Source: Sphingomonadales bacterium
GTDB taxonomy: Bacteria; Pseudomonadota; Alphaproteobacteria; Sphingomonadales; Sphingomonadaceae
Reading direction: 5' to 3'
Assembly (NCBI GenBank): GCA_014763545.1
Contig: JACXVD010000019.1
Coordinates: forward strand, 1 to 60,186
DNA length: 60,186 nt
Below, in pieces: positions 46,693 through 55,226 of this stretch (position 1 is the stretch's first letter; each line of letters opens with the position of its first letter). Below the pieces are notes generated by a model. The model did no database searches. It worked only from the letters and a program-made list of their open reading frames with translations, and was not told the DNA's origin. The position numbers and the translations under genes are program-made.

Positions 46693-47031
46693 TTACATCC
46701 CCGGCAGTTTGAACCCCGGCGGCAGGCCCAGCCCGCCGGCGATGTCGGTCATCTGCTGGTTGGCCACCCGGTCGGCCTTGTCGCGCGCGTCGTTGAAAGC
46801 GGCGGTAACCAGATCCTCGACGATCTGCTTTTCTTCCGGCTTCATCAGGCTGTCGTCGATCGACACGCCCAGGATGCGGCCGCGCGCGGTGGCGCGCACC
46901 TTCACCAGGCCGCCACCGGCGGTGCCTTCCACTTCGATCCCGTCGAGCTTGGCCTGCGCCTCGCCCATCTGCTTCTGGACCGTTTCGGCTGCCTGCTGCG
47001 CAGCCTGGATCATTTCTTCCATCGATTTCAT
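46693..47031 (-). CDS. YbaB/EbfC nucleoid-associated protein
   Basis: 112-residue DNA-binding protein. EMIQAAQQAAETVQKQMGEA, GGGLVKVRATARGRILGVSI and LVTAAFNDARDKAD are typical. ATG at 47031. Follows dnaX by 10 bp, the usual dnaX-ybaB order; recR is not next to it. Confidence 0.93.
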   Translation of the reverse strand: MKSMEEMIQAAQQAAETVQKQMGEAQAKLDGIEVEGTAGGGLVKVRATARGRILGVSIDDSLMKPEEKQIVEDLVTAAFNDARDKADRVANQQMTDIAGGLGLPPGFKLPGM

Positions 47032-47041
47032 GGTTCTGCCT

Positions 47042-48880
47042 CTATCCGTGCCTGCTCCAGTTGCGGTCGCCCCGCACCGGGGTTGATTCTTCCTCGACGA
47101 TTTCGGCATCGGGGAAAGTTGCGAGTGCCGCCTCTACCAGCGGATGCGCGCGCAGCTTCGCCTTGGCATCGGCGCGCGTCGCTTCGTCCTGCTCGACCAG
47201 CGAGGGCATGCCTTCGCCCTCGACCTGCTCGGTGATCCAGCGCTGGCCGGTCGCCGCGAGCAGCGCGTCGCGCAGCTGCGGGCCGATATCTTCCTGGAAA
47301 TGGGGCGCGCGCGCATAGCGCAGCACGCCCGGCGCCAGTTCGACCAGCCGCACCTGCATCTGCATGATGCTGGCGGCGAAATGTTCGCCCGCCCGCTCGA
47401 CATCGGCGATCAGCGCGCGCCATTCCGCCATTCCGGCAGCGGGCGCGGGTGCGCCTTGGCCCGAGGCTGCAGGTGCATCGCCGCCCGCTGCGGCGGCAGT
47501 GGAAGCGCCCGCCACTGCTCCGCGCTCGGCCAGTTCCTCCAGCTTTTTCACCAGCGCGCCGGGGTCTGGCATGTCGGCGGCATGGAGCATGCGCAGCAGC
47601 GCCATCTGCGCGGCGACCAGTTGGTCGGGCGCCTGGCGCACTTCCTCGTGCCCCTTGAGCAGCAATTGCCACATGCGGTGCAACTGGCCCGGCTTGATCC
47701 GCCCCGCCCATTCGCCGATCGCGGCGCGCTCTTCCTCGCTCGGCGCGTCCGCCGCGCCGCCGCTGACCTGCGCCAGCGCGATGCGATGGGCGAATTCCAT
47801 CAGCCCGCGCATCAGCGCCAGCGGCTCGACCCCGAGTGCATACTGGTCCTCGATCCCCGCCAGCAGCGCGGGCGCATCGCCTTCGAGGATGGTCGCAAAC
47901 AGCCGCCTTTGCGCGCCCTTGTCGGCGAGGCCGAGCATGTCGCGCACCCGCTCAGCCGTCACCTTGCCCTCGGCATCGAGGTCGGCATGGGCAATCGCCT
48001 GGTCGAGGATCGACAGCCCGTCGCGCACCGAACCTTCGGCCGCGGCGGCGATCATATGCAGCGCCTCGCGCTCCGCCTCCACCCCTTCCTGCGCACACAC
48101 CCAGCCGAAGTGGTTTTGCAGCAATTCGGTGGGGATGCGGCGCAGGTCGAACCGCTGGGTGCGGCTCAGCACCGTCACCGGCAGCTTGTCGACCTCGGTG
48201 GTGGCGAAGAGGAACTTCACATGCGCCGGCGGCTCCTCAAGTGTCTTGAGCAAGGCATTGAAAGCATTGCGCGAGAGCATGTGAACTTCGTCGATGATGT
48301 AGATCTTGTAGCGCGCCGATACGGCGGCATAGCGCACCGCCTCGATGATCTCGCGCACGTCGTCGACCCCGGTGTGGCTGGCGGCGTCCATCTCGATCAC
48401 GTCGATATGGCGGCCCTCGGCAATCGCGAGGCAGGGTTCGCACTGGCCGCAGGGGTCGATAGTCGGCCCGCCCTGCCCGTCCGGCCCGATGCAATTCAGC
48501 GCCTTGGCGATCAACCGCGCGGTCGAGGTCTTGCCCACCCCGCGCACGCCGGTCATCAGGAAGGCATGCGCCAGCCGGTCGCGCTTGATCGCGTTGGCCA
48601 GCGTGCGCACCATCGGTTCCTGCCCGATCAGCTCGCTAAAGGTCTGCGGGCGGTACTTGCGGGCAAGCACGCGATAGGGCTGGCTCGGTGCCCCCGCAGC
48701 CGGTTTCTCGGTTGGTGGGGGGGCTGGCGGAGCGGCTGGCGCAGCTGCTGCGGGAGGCGGCACGGGATCGCCGAACATGGCGGACTGCCCGGCTGCTTCC
48801 AGCTCGGCCGCGGTCGGCGCGGTTTCCTGCCCGTCCTCCTCCCACGGAGGCGTGCCAGCACTGTCCGGTGAATCACCCAT
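47042..48880 (-). CDS. dnaX: DNA polymerase III subunit tau/gamma
   Basis: 612-residue clamp-loader subunit. A Pro/Ala-rich N-terminal extension of about 65 residues ([16 protein letters not shown]) precedes the AAA+ core: YRVLARKYRPQTFSELIGQE, GVRGVGKTSTARLIAKALNC, the four-Cys zinc module (DPCGQCEPC), IIDEVHMLSRNAFNALLKTL and FLFATTEVDK. Domains III-V follow. A run of seven C (minus strand, 48717-48723) lies in the extension. Start at ATG 48880. A programmed frameshift making gamma is not evident. Confidence 0.95.
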   Translation of the reverse strand: MGDSPDSAGTPPWEEDGQETAPTAAELEAAGQSAMFGDPVPPPAAAAPAAPPAPPPTEKPAAGAPSQPYRVLARKYRPQTFSELIGQEPMVRTLANAIKRDRLAHAFLMTGVRGVGKTSTARLIAKALNCIGPDGQGGPTIDPCGQCEPCLAIAEGRHIDVIEMDAASHTGVDDVREIIEAVRYAAVSARYKIYIIDEVHMLSRNAFNALLKTLEEPPAHVKFLFATTEVDKLPVTVLSRTQRFDLRRIPTELLQNHFGWVCAQEGVEAEREALHMIAAAAEGSVRDGLSILDQAIAHADLDAEGKVTAERVRDMLGLADKGAQRRLFATILEGDAPALLAGIEDQYALGVEPLALMRGLMEFAHRIALAQVSGGAADAPSEEERAAIGEWAGRIKPGQLHRMWQLLLKGHEEVRQAPDQLVAAQMALLRMLHAADMPDPGALVKKLEELAERGAVAGASTAAAAGGDAPAASGQGAPAPAAGMAEWRALIADVERAGEHFAASIMQMQVRLVELAPGVLRYARAPHFQEDIGPQLRDALLAATGQRWITEQVEGEGMPSLVEQDEATRADAKAKLRAHPLVEAALATFPDAEIVEEESTPVRGDRNWSRHG

Positions 48881-48983
48881 GCCGGGCAATCTAGGTGGCG
48901 GCTGCGGGCTTGTCGAATGGAAGGCGCTTGACAATTCGGTTGCAAATCGAAATTTTTATCCCGCTGCGCGAGGGAGACACGCG

Positions 48984-49466
48984 ATGACGATACAGGCGGG
49001 GCGGTTTGCCGCCGGTTTTTCGGGCCCTCTGGTGGTCTTCATCATCGGAATGCGGATCAATCATTTCCACAAGTTCGACAAATGGCTGCCGGTGGCGCGG
49101 GCGATGGGGCCGATGATCGAGGAACTCTCGCGCGACAAGGACAGCGGCTTCCTCGGCACCGAAATCCTGCGGCAGGGGCTGCGCACCGTGCTGCTGGTGC
49201 AATATTGGCGCGATTTCGACAGCCTGGAGAGCTACGCCCGCGACCGTGAGCAGAAACACTGGCCCGCCTGGACCGCGTTCAACAAGGCGGTGGGCAGTGA
49301 CGGCACCGTCGGCATCTTCCACGAAACCTATGCGGTGGAAGCGGGCGCCTACGAGACGATCTACGGCAATATGCCGCCCTTCGGGCTGGGCAAGGTGGCG
49401 GGGCTGGTGCCGGCCACCGGATCGCGCAACGCGGCCCGTTCACGCATGAAGGGCACTGCTGCCTGA
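48984..49466 (+). CDS. DUF4188-type monooxygenase-like protein
   Basis: 160-residue protein of the DUF4188 type with a dimeric alpha-beta-barrel look: VVFIIGMRINHFHKFDKWLP, VLLVQYWRDFDSLESYARD, HWPAWTAFNKAVGSDGTVGI and HETYAVEAGAYETIYGNMPP. Members are often near stress or detoxification genes; the reaction is unknown. ATG at 48984 has a GGGAGA site. Divergent from dnaX. Confidence 0.8.
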   Translation: MTIQAGRFAAGFSGPLVVFIIGMRINHFHKFDKWLPVARAMGPMIEELSRDKDSGFLGTEILRQGLRTVLLVQYWRDFDSLESYARDREQKHWPAWTAFNKAVGSDGTVGIFHETYAVEAGAYETIYGNMPPFGLGKVAGLVPATGSRNAARSRMKGTAA

Positions 49467-49486
49467 CCAAAGCTGCTGCTGGAAAA

Positions 49487-49573
49487 GGAGCCGGCCGACC
49501 CGCCGCAATCCACCTGGGCTGCTTCCTTCCGGACCTGACCCGGTGAGCGAACGCAAACGTCCGACCGACTCCC
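49487..49573 (-). ncRNA. ffs: Signal recognition particle RNA (4.5S-type)
   Basis: On the minus strand the invariant SRP domain IV stretch GGTCAGGTCCGGAAGGAAGC lies in the apical loop (about 49523-49545). It is closed by long flanking arms GGGAGTCGGTCGG and GGTCGGCCGGCTCC that pair with G-U wobbles. A TTTTCC run follows the 3' end, consistent with termination. Partners are FtsY (12807-13730) and Ffh elsewhere. Ends estimated from the stem, give or take a few bases. Confidence 0.92.
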
Positions 49574-49626
49574 GGGCGCGCATATGGCGGGGAGTCGCAC
49601 ATGTTTCAAGCGTCTTGGCGATCTTC

Positions 49627-49703
49627 GGGCCGAAGGCCCGCAAGGGCGACCGCCCGCCCGGAGCGCTCTGCGCGAAGGAAACCGAGCGGGCCGGATGGCC
49701 CGC
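49627..49703. repeat. Extragenic hairpin-containing repeat-like sequence
   Basis: Between the SRP RNA and the NDUFS4-like gene lie two hairpins: CGGGCC-GAA-GGCCCG (about 49627-49641) and GCGGGCC-GGAT-GGCCCGC (49686-49703). The intervening GCAAGGGCGACCGCCCGCCC is nearly repeated near 24293-24314. Likely a REP-like extragenic element; no coding potential is evident. Confidence 0.45.
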
Positions 49704-49727
49704 GCCCGGCATGTGAGTGCCTGAAGC

Positions 49728-50006
49728 CTAGCGGAAATTATCCGCGTAGGCCTGGATCTTCAGCCGTTTCGGCGGGGTCGCGTGGACGCGCGCGGCGATG
49801 CCGTGCTTGGCGGCATAGGCGACCGCTTCGGCCTGGGTCGCGAATTTGAGCTGCACCTGCGCCTGCGTGTCGCCGCTGCCGGTCCAGCCCATCAGCGGAT
49901 CGGGCTTGCGCGCTTCGGATTGTTCGAATTCGAGCACCCACTCATCGGTCCGGGCCTTGCCCGACTGCATGGCGTTTTTCGGTCGCTGGTAGATTCGCGC
50001 TGTCAT
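49728..50006 (-). CDS. NDUFS4-like NADH dehydrogenase (complex I) accessory subunit
   Basis: 92-residue ETC complex I subunit conserved region protein. MTARIYQRPKNAMQSGKART, EWVLEFEQSEARKPDPLMGW and VQLKFATQAEAVAYAAKHGI are typical of the 18-kDa NDUFS4 family. This accessory subunit is found in alphaproteobacteria and mitochondria. Start at ATG 50006. Confidence 0.93.
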   Translation of the reverse strand: MTARIYQRPKNAMQSGKARTDEWVLEFEQSEARKPDPLMGWTGSGDTQAQVQLKFATQAEAVAYAAKHGIAARVHATPPKRLKIQAYADNFR

Positions 50007-50022
50007 GAGGTAGTCCCCTAAT

Positions 50023-52464
50023 TCACTCGCCCGATCGAGAAAAGGCATTCTTGGTCTTGAGGCTCGGCTTCTCCGTCCAGGGCTCGTCGGGCCAGCGGTG
50101 CTTGGGATAGCGGCCCTTCATGTCCTTCTTCACATCGGCCCAGCTGCCGCGCCAGAAGCCGGGGAGGTCGCGGGTGGACTGGATCGGGCGCCCTGCCGGG
50201 CTGGTCAGCTTGAGCAGCAGCGGCGTGTCACCCACCGTCGGGTGCCGCTCCAGCCCGAACAGCGCCTGCACCCGCACCTCCACGCTGGGCGCATCGTCGC
50301 CGTCATAGGCGATGGGATGGGTCGAGCCTGCGGGCGAGGTGAATTCGCGTGGCGCCAACCGGTCGAGCCGCTGGCGCGCATCCCAGTCGAGCAGGCCGAG
50401 CACCGCGTCGGCCACCCTGCCCTTGGCAAGGTCGAGATCGCGCCGCCCCGCCAGCAGCGGCGCGAGCCAATTCTCCGCGCTGGCGGCCAGGCTGGCAGGC
50501 GACAGGGCCTCGATCCCGGCATAGCGCCCCCGGGCGAGCAGCGCGGCGGGGACGATTTCCCCCAGCCTGTCCACCGCGATTTCCACAAGCTTGACCACAA
50601 TCGCCGCAGGATCGGGCGAAGGGTCGGGGCCGCTCGCCAGCGTGATCGCACCCATGCGCCGCTCCAGCCGCGCTTCCACCCGGCCTTCCGCGTCATTCCA
50701 GCGCAGGACCGAGCGGCGCTCGATCAGCGTGCCAAGATGCGCCTCGACCTCGGCCGGTTCGAGCGCCAGCGCGGCGGTGATCCGCGCGCCCTTGGCCTGC
50801 CCCTGCGCATCGCCGATGGCGAGCCATTCCGCGCGGGCGAGCGGGCTTGCGGGATCGAGGGTGAAGCCGCGCCCGCCCGCCGAAATCCAGTTCTCCCCGC
50901 TCGCATCGCGGCGCTTCGCCACGAAATCGGGCCGCGCGAGCGCGAGGAAGATGGCAGGCGACGCCGCATGGCCTGCGACCGTCTCGGGCCGAGCCTGGTG
51001 AAGCCCGCGCGCGCGCCTCGCCCAGCCCGCTGCCAGCTTGCGCGCGGCTTCCGCCCGGCTGCCCCGCTCGCCATCCCAGCGATGCAACCGGGCGAGCAAA
51101 TCTTCGCCGCGCCCGCCCAGCCCGCGTTCCTGCAGCAGCAGCGCGATCTTCGCAGCCAGTTCGCCTTGCCCCGCCTGCGCGCCATGGAGCACCATCGCGG
51201 CCTGCGCCGGGTCCATCGGCATCTGGGCCAGCGCTGCGCCAAAGGGGGTTATCCGCCCCGCCGCATCGAGCGCGCCCGTCGCCAGCAGGCTCTTGCGCGC
51301 GGCAGCCAGCGAAGCCTCCGGCGGCGGGTCGAGCCAGGGCATCGCCGCCGGATCCGCCGTGCCCCATTTGGCAAGCGCCAGCACCAGCGGGGCCAGGTCG
51401 GCAATCTCGATCTCGGGCGGATCGAAAGCCGGGCGACCGGCGTGGCCACCCTCTTCCCACAGGCGATAGGCGACCCCCGGCCCCTGCCGCGCCGCGCGGC
51501 CCGCACGCTGCGCGGCGGCGGCCTGGCTGGCGCGGTGGGTGACGAGATGGCTGGTGCCCGCCGCGCGGTCGAATTCCGCCCGGCGCGACAGGCCCGCATC
51601 GACCACCACCGAAACACCGTCGAGCGTCAGCGAGGTTTCGGCAATCGCGGTCGCCAGCACGATCCGGCGGCGCCCGGCGGGATCGCGCCCGATCGCCGCA
51701 CGCTGCCCGGCGGGCTCGACCTGGCCATGCAGCGGCAGCACCGGGACATCGGGCAACCGCGCCTCCAGCCGCTCCCGCACCCGCTCGATCTCGCCCACAC
51801 CCGGCAGGAAGGCGAGCACATCGCCTTCCGCGTCACGCCAGGCGGTCAGCACCGCAGACGCCATCGCATCTTCAATCCGCTTGTCGGGCGAGCTTCCCAA
51901 CCACCTGATTTCAAGCGGCCAGGCCTTGCCTTCGCTCTCGATCACCGGGGCATCCTCACCCAGCAACCGGGCAAAGCGCGCCCCGTCGATCGTGGCGCTC
52001 ATTACCACCAGCCGCAAATCCTCGCGCAGCACCGCACGGCTCTCCAGCGCCAAGGCCAGCCCGAGGTCGCTGTCGAGATGCCGTTCATGCGCTTCGTCGA
52101 ACAGCACGGCGGAAACCCCGGCAAGCTCCGGGTCTTCGACGATGCGATTGACGAAGATCGCCTCGGTCACGACGAGCACACGCGTCCTCGCCGACTGCTT
52201 GCTGTCCATCCGGGTGAGGTAGCCCACCGTCTCGCCCGGCTTTTCACCCAGCAGATCGGCCATGCGTTCGGCGGCGGCGCGCGCGGCGACCCGGCGGGGC
52301 GAGGTGACGATCACCTGCCCGCTGCACCAGTCCTCGCCGATCAGCGCAGGGGCGACAGCGGTCGTCTTGCCCGCCCCCGGCGGCGCCACCAGCACCGCGC
52401 CCGTGTAGCCGCGCAATGCGGCGAGCAGCTCGGGCAGAACGGCATGGATCGGCAGATCGGCCAC
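50023..52464 (-). CDS. hrpB: ATP-dependent helicase HrpB (DEAH box)
   Basis: 813-residue DEAH helicase from GTG 52464. Motifs in order: VLVAPPGAGKTTAVAPALIG (I), TSPRRVAARAAAERM (Ia), LFDEAHERHLDSDL (II), VVMSATIDG (III), ATAIAETSLTLDGV (V), HRASQAAAAQRAGRAARQGP (VI). The HrpB-specific C-terminal domain then runs to the end. GGAAGG lies about 10 bp ahead of the GTG, while ATG 52494 would lengthen the overlap with the XRE gene. Target RNA unknown. Confidence 0.92.
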   Translation of the reverse strand: MADLPIHAVLPELLAALRGYTGAVLVAPPGAGKTTAVAPALIGEDWCSGQVIVTSPRRVAARAAAERMADLLGEKPGETVGYLTRMDSKQSARTRVLVVTEAIFVNRIVEDPELAGVSAVLFDEAHERHLDSDLGLALALESRAVLREDLRLVVMSATIDGARFARLLGEDAPVIESEGKAWPLEIRWLGSSPDKRIEDAMASAVLTAWRDAEGDVLAFLPGVGEIERVRERLEARLPDVPVLPLHGQVEPAGQRAAIGRDPAGRRRIVLATAIAETSLTLDGVSVVVDAGLSRRAEFDRAAGTSHLVTHRASQAAAAQRAGRAARQGPGVAYRLWEEGGHAGRPAFDPPEIEIADLAPLVLALAKWGTADPAAMPWLDPPPEASLAAARKSLLATGALDAAGRITPFGAALAQMPMDPAQAAMVLHGAQAGQGELAAKIALLLQERGLGGRGEDLLARLHRWDGERGSRAEAARKLAAGWARRARGLHQARPETVAGHAASPAIFLALARPDFVAKRRDASGENWISAGGRGFTLDPASPLARAEWLAIGDAQGQAKGARITAALALEPAEVEAHLGTLIERRSVLRWNDAEGRVEARLERRMGAITLASGPDPSPDPAAIVVKLVEIAVDRLGEIVPAALLARGRYAGIEALSPASLAASAENWLAPLLAGRRDLDLAKGRVADAVLGLLDWDARQRLDRLAPREFTSPAGSTHPIAYDGDDAPSVEVRVQALFGLERHPTVGDTPLLLKLTSPAGRPIQSTRDLPGFWRGSWADVKKDMKGRYPKHRWPDEPWTEKPSLKTKNAFSRSGE

Positions 52465-52468
52465 GGGT

Positions 52469-52687
52469 TCAGTCGCCTTCCCAGCCGAACACATCTTCCA
52501 GCCCCACCCCGAACAGCCGCGCGATGCGGAAGCTGGTTTCGAGACTGGGCGAATAGCGGCCCTGTTCGATGGCGATGATCGTTTGCCGCGTCACGCCCAC
52601 GGCTTCGCCCAGCGCTGCCTGGCTGAGCCCGCCATTTGCCTCGCGCAGTTCCTTCACGCGGTTGGTTATGGGTGGACGCTTCGACAC
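52469..52687 (-). CDS. XRE-family helix-turn-helix regulator
   Basis: 72-residue single-domain regulator (NRVKELREANGGLSQAALGE, then VGVTRQTIIAIEQGRYSPSL). This YozG-like type is typically paired with a small membrane protein, which lies directly upstream here with a one-base gap. It probably controls the pair through the palindrome at 53102-53133. Confidence 0.9.
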   Translation of the reverse strand: MSKRPPITNRVKELREANGGLSQAALGEAVGVTRQTIIAIEQGRYSPSLETSFRIARLFGVGLEDVFGWEGD

Positions 52688-52688
52688 A

Positions 52689-53093
52689 TCAAAGCGCCCG
52701 GCGCAGCAGGATAATCTGCAAGATGTACTGCGCGACCTGCGCCACGATCAGCGCCAGCACCGCGTGATGGAACAGCATGTTGCCGTTCGGCGCGACCACA
52801 TAGGCGATGCCCGCCAACACGATCGCCGCTGCGAGGATGACACCGCCCCAATATCCAGCCCGGTCCACAACCAGCCGTTCGCGTTCGTCGAGCGGCGCGC
52901 GGGCTTCGTCCGGCGACCGGATTGCGAGCACCACCTGCCCGGCAACCGACAGCACAATCACCAGCAGGACATAGGGCACCACCGTCTCCATCACCGGCGA
53001 GCCGGGATAGGGAAGCGCGGACTTCATGTAGAACAGGCCGGAAAGCAGCATGACTGCAGCCATGACCCAGGCCGATTTTTCGCGGAACGACAT
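52689..53093 (-). CDS. Polytopic membrane protein partnered with XRE regulator
   Basis: 134-residue protein with four predicted spans (AWVMAAVMLLSGLFYM; VVPYVLLVIVLSVAGQVVL; GYWGGVILAAAIVLAGIAYV; HHAVLALIVAQVAQYILQII). A polar loop with a conserved DERERLVVDRAG separates spans 2 and 3. That loop is characteristic of small bacterial membrane proteins encoded next to YozG-type regulators. Function unknown. ATG at 53093 chosen; ATG 53105 is possible but lies in the operator. Confidence 0.8.
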   Translation of the reverse strand: MSFREKSAWVMAAVMLLSGLFYMKSALPYPGSPVMETVVPYVLLVIVLSVAGQVVLAIRSPDEARAPLDERERLVVDRAGYWGGVILAAAIVLAGIAYVVAPNGNMLFHHAVLALIVAQVAQYILQIILLRRAL

Positions 53094-53101
53094 GCGAATC
53101 T

Positions 53102-53133
53102 CCATCAATGTCGAAAATATTTGACATTGATGG
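53102..53133. promoter_or_regulatory. Palindromic operator upstream of XRE/membrane-protein pair
   Basis: Perfect inverted repeat CCATCAATGTC (53102-53112), 10-bp AT-rich spacer GAAAATATTT, GACATTGATGG (53123-53133), ending 9 bp before the membrane-protein ATG. A GTCAAATATTTTCGAC core suggests that it overlaps promoter elements. Likely bound by the XRE dimer for autoregulation; the binding is inferred. Confidence 0.65.
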
Positions 53134-53151
53134 CAGCAGTTTCGCGCCATG

Positions 53152-54132
53152 TCAAAAATTCTTGGCCCGGCGGGCCTTGCCGTCGGGGAAACCGGAAATC
53201 GCGTCGATCGCCCGCTGGGCATACAGCCGGGCGCGTTCGCGGGTTTCTTCGAGCGCGCCGTGTCGGCGGATCAGCTCGATCGCGTGGGCGAGATCTTCCT
53301 CGCTGCTGCGATGGCCCATGATCGCCGCGCGCCAGAAAGTCCGCTCCTCCTCGCTGCCGCGGGCATAGGCGAGGATCACCGGCAGGGTCATCTTGCCTTC
53401 GCGGAAATCGTCACCGCGATCCTTGCCCATCGTGCCGGCATCGGAATCATAGTCGATCGCATCGTCCACCAGCTGGAAGGCGATGCCGAGATTGCGGCCA
53501 TAGGCGTCGAGCGCCATTTCGCATTTCTCGTCGCATTCGGCGACGACGGCGGAAATCCGGCTGGCGGCGGCGAACAGCGCGGCCGTCTTGGCGCCGATGA
53601 TCGAGAGATAGCGTTCCTCGCTGGTTTCGATCTGGCGCTGCGCGGTCAGCTGGTCGACCTCACCCTCGGCAATCACCGCGGATGCGTTGGAGAGGATCTT
53701 GAGCACTTTGAGGCTGCCATCCTCGACCATCAGTTCGAAGGCGCGGCTGAACAGGAAATCGCCCACCAGCACGGTCGCCGGATTGCCGAAGATGATGTTG
53801 GCCGCCGCCTTGCCGCGTCGCAGGTCGCTGCCATCGACCACATCGTCATGCAGCAGCGTGGCGGTGTGGATGAATTCGACCGCCGCCGCGAGCTTGTGGT
53901 GCCGGTTGCCCTGGTAACCGACCAGCTCCGCCCCCGCGAGGGTGAGCATCGGGCGCATGCGCTTGCCGCCGCCTGCGATCAGATGCCCGGCGAGAGCCGG
54001 AATCAGCGGGATTTCGCTCTGCATCCGCTCGAGGATGACCTGGTTGACCGAGTTCATGCCCGGCGCGGTCAGGGCGAGAATCGGGTCAAGCGTCGGCTGC
54101 TTGCGTGGAATGGGGACGACTTCGGCGCTCAT
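53152..54132 (-). CDS. Long-chain polyprenyl diphosphate synthase (ubiquinone side chain)
   Basis: 326-residue trans-prenyltransferase. Both Asp-rich motifs are present: LLHDDVVDGSDLRRG and FQLVDDAIDYDSD, with GGGKRMRPMLTL and a Lys-Thr motif. Most likely makes the C45-C50 tail of ubiquinone (octaprenyl/decaprenyl synthase). Start at ATG 54132. Confidence 0.93.
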   Translation of the reverse strand: MSAEVVPIPRKQPTLDPILALTAPGMNSVNQVILERMQSEIPLIPALAGHLIAGGGKRMRPMLTLAGAELVGYQGNRHHKLAAAVEFIHTATLLHDDVVDGSDLRRGKAAANIIFGNPATVLVGDFLFSRAFELMVEDGSLKVLKILSNASAVIAEGEVDQLTAQRQIETSEERYLSIIGAKTAALFAAASRISAVVAECDEKCEMALDAYGRNLGIAFQLVDDAIDYDSDAGTMGKDRGDDFREGKMTLPVILAYARGSEEERTFWRAAIMGHRSSEEDLAHAIELIRRHGALEETRERARLYAQRAIDAISGFPDGKARRAKNF

Positions 54133-54241
54133 TTCGCCTGCTCCATGGGCGGCGGCGAAGCGCTTGGCAAGGCTGGATTTAGCGCCCCGGCACCCCCTCG
54201 CCCCTTGCAAAACCCGCCCTGCTGTGGCCAAGCGGGGGGCG

Positions 54242-54541
54242 ATGAGCGCAAACCCGACTTCTCCCGATCCCGTGCTGGCGGGCTATCGCAAGAGCATCGA
54301 CAATATCGATGCCGCGTTGGTGCATATGCTGGCGGAGCGCTTTCGCATCACCCAGGCGGTCGGCGAGTACAAGGCGAAGGTGACCCTGCCCCCGGCCGAC
54401 CCGGATCGCGAGGCGCGCCAGGTCGAGCGGCTGCGCAAGCTGGCGGTGGAGGCCGACCTCGACCCCGAATTCACCGAGAAATTCCTGCGCTTCATCATCG
54501 ACGAGGTCATCCGCCACCACGAGCAGGCGCGGCAGGGCTGA
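54242..54541 (+). CDS. Chorismate mutase (AroQ class)
   Basis: 99-residue all-helical protein. AGYRKSIDNIDAALVHMLAE then RFRITQAVGEYKAK form helix 1 with the active-site Arg and Lys, and DPDREARQVERLRKLA and FLRFIIDEVIRHHEQ complete the fold. Monofunctional, starting at ATG 54242. Converts chorismate to prephenate for Phe/Tyr synthesis. Divergent from the polyprenyl synthase, which also feeds on central precursors. Confidence 0.9.
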   Translation: MSANPTSPDPVLAGYRKSIDNIDAALVHMLAERFRITQAVGEYKAKVTLPPADPDREARQVERLRKLAVEADLDPEFTEKFLRFIIDEVIRHHEQARQG

Positions 54542-54551
54542 ACCGCGCGGC

Positions 54552-55226
54552 CTATCCGGCGGGCATTTCTTCCGGCCTGGCATCGCGGATCCAGTGGCCG
54601 TGGCCGGTCTTGTCCTGCAGCGCTTCGCTGCGCGCTGCCGCGCCGGTAAGGGCGGGGATGTCCTTGGCCTGGCAATTGCCATCCTTCAGGGTCAGCCCGG
54701 CAAAGGGCTGTTTGGTCACCATCGCCTTGGGATCGCCCGATTGCTCCGCCCCTTCGGCGAGCGGGCCGCACATTACCGACCAGATGCGCATGTCGGTGAT
54801 CCGGCCATCGGCATCGCGGGCCAGCGGGCGCAGCGCGAAATAGAGGTAGGACGGCGCGCCGGGCGCCTGCGACACCATTTCCTGCGGCAGGGCGAATTGC
54901 AGGATCATCGGATCCCCGCCGCCCACCACCGCCGTGATCGAGCGCCAATCGCCGCTGGTCTTGTCGCGCGAATTGAAATTGCCCTGCGCGTCGATGATCG
55001 CGGGTTCGGAACATTCGGGCCATTCGCTGAGCGGGGCAGACGAATCGAAGGTGCAATCCTCCTTGTCCGCCGCGCCCCAGATGCCGGACTTGATCACCGG
55101 GGATGCGGCATTGCGTTCGAACCAGGGCTGGTCCGACACGACCATGTTGCACCCCGCCAGCGCCAGCCCCAGCGCGGCCCCGCTCGCCAGCCGAACGATC
55201 GCCATTCCCCGCCCAAATCCCCGCAT
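54552..55226 (-). CDS. Predicted lipoprotein, unknown function
   Basis: 224-residue protein with lipobox LALAGC (C26), then a globular part with six or so cysteines (EDCTFDSSAPLSEWPECSEP; MCGPLAEG; GNCQAKDI) suggesting disulfides. I recognise no family. Its start overlaps the histidine kinase stop by one base (56605 gene ending at 55226), so it may belong to the two-component operon. Confidence 0.7.
   Translation of the reverse strand: MRGFGRGMAIVRLASGAALGLALAGCNMVVSDQPWFERNAASPVIKSGIWGAADKEDCTFDSSAPLSEWPECSEPAIIDAQGNFNSRDKTSGDWRSITAVVGGGDPMILQFALPQEMVSQAPGAPSYLYFALRPLARDADGRITDMRIWSVMCGPLAEGAEQSGDPKAMVTKQPFAGLTLKDGNCQAKDIPALTGAAARSEALQDKTGHGHWIRDARPEEMPAG

Noticed and set aside
50098-52578. 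826-residue open frame on the plus strand
   Set aside because: Antisense to hrpB; composition bias and lack of motifs.
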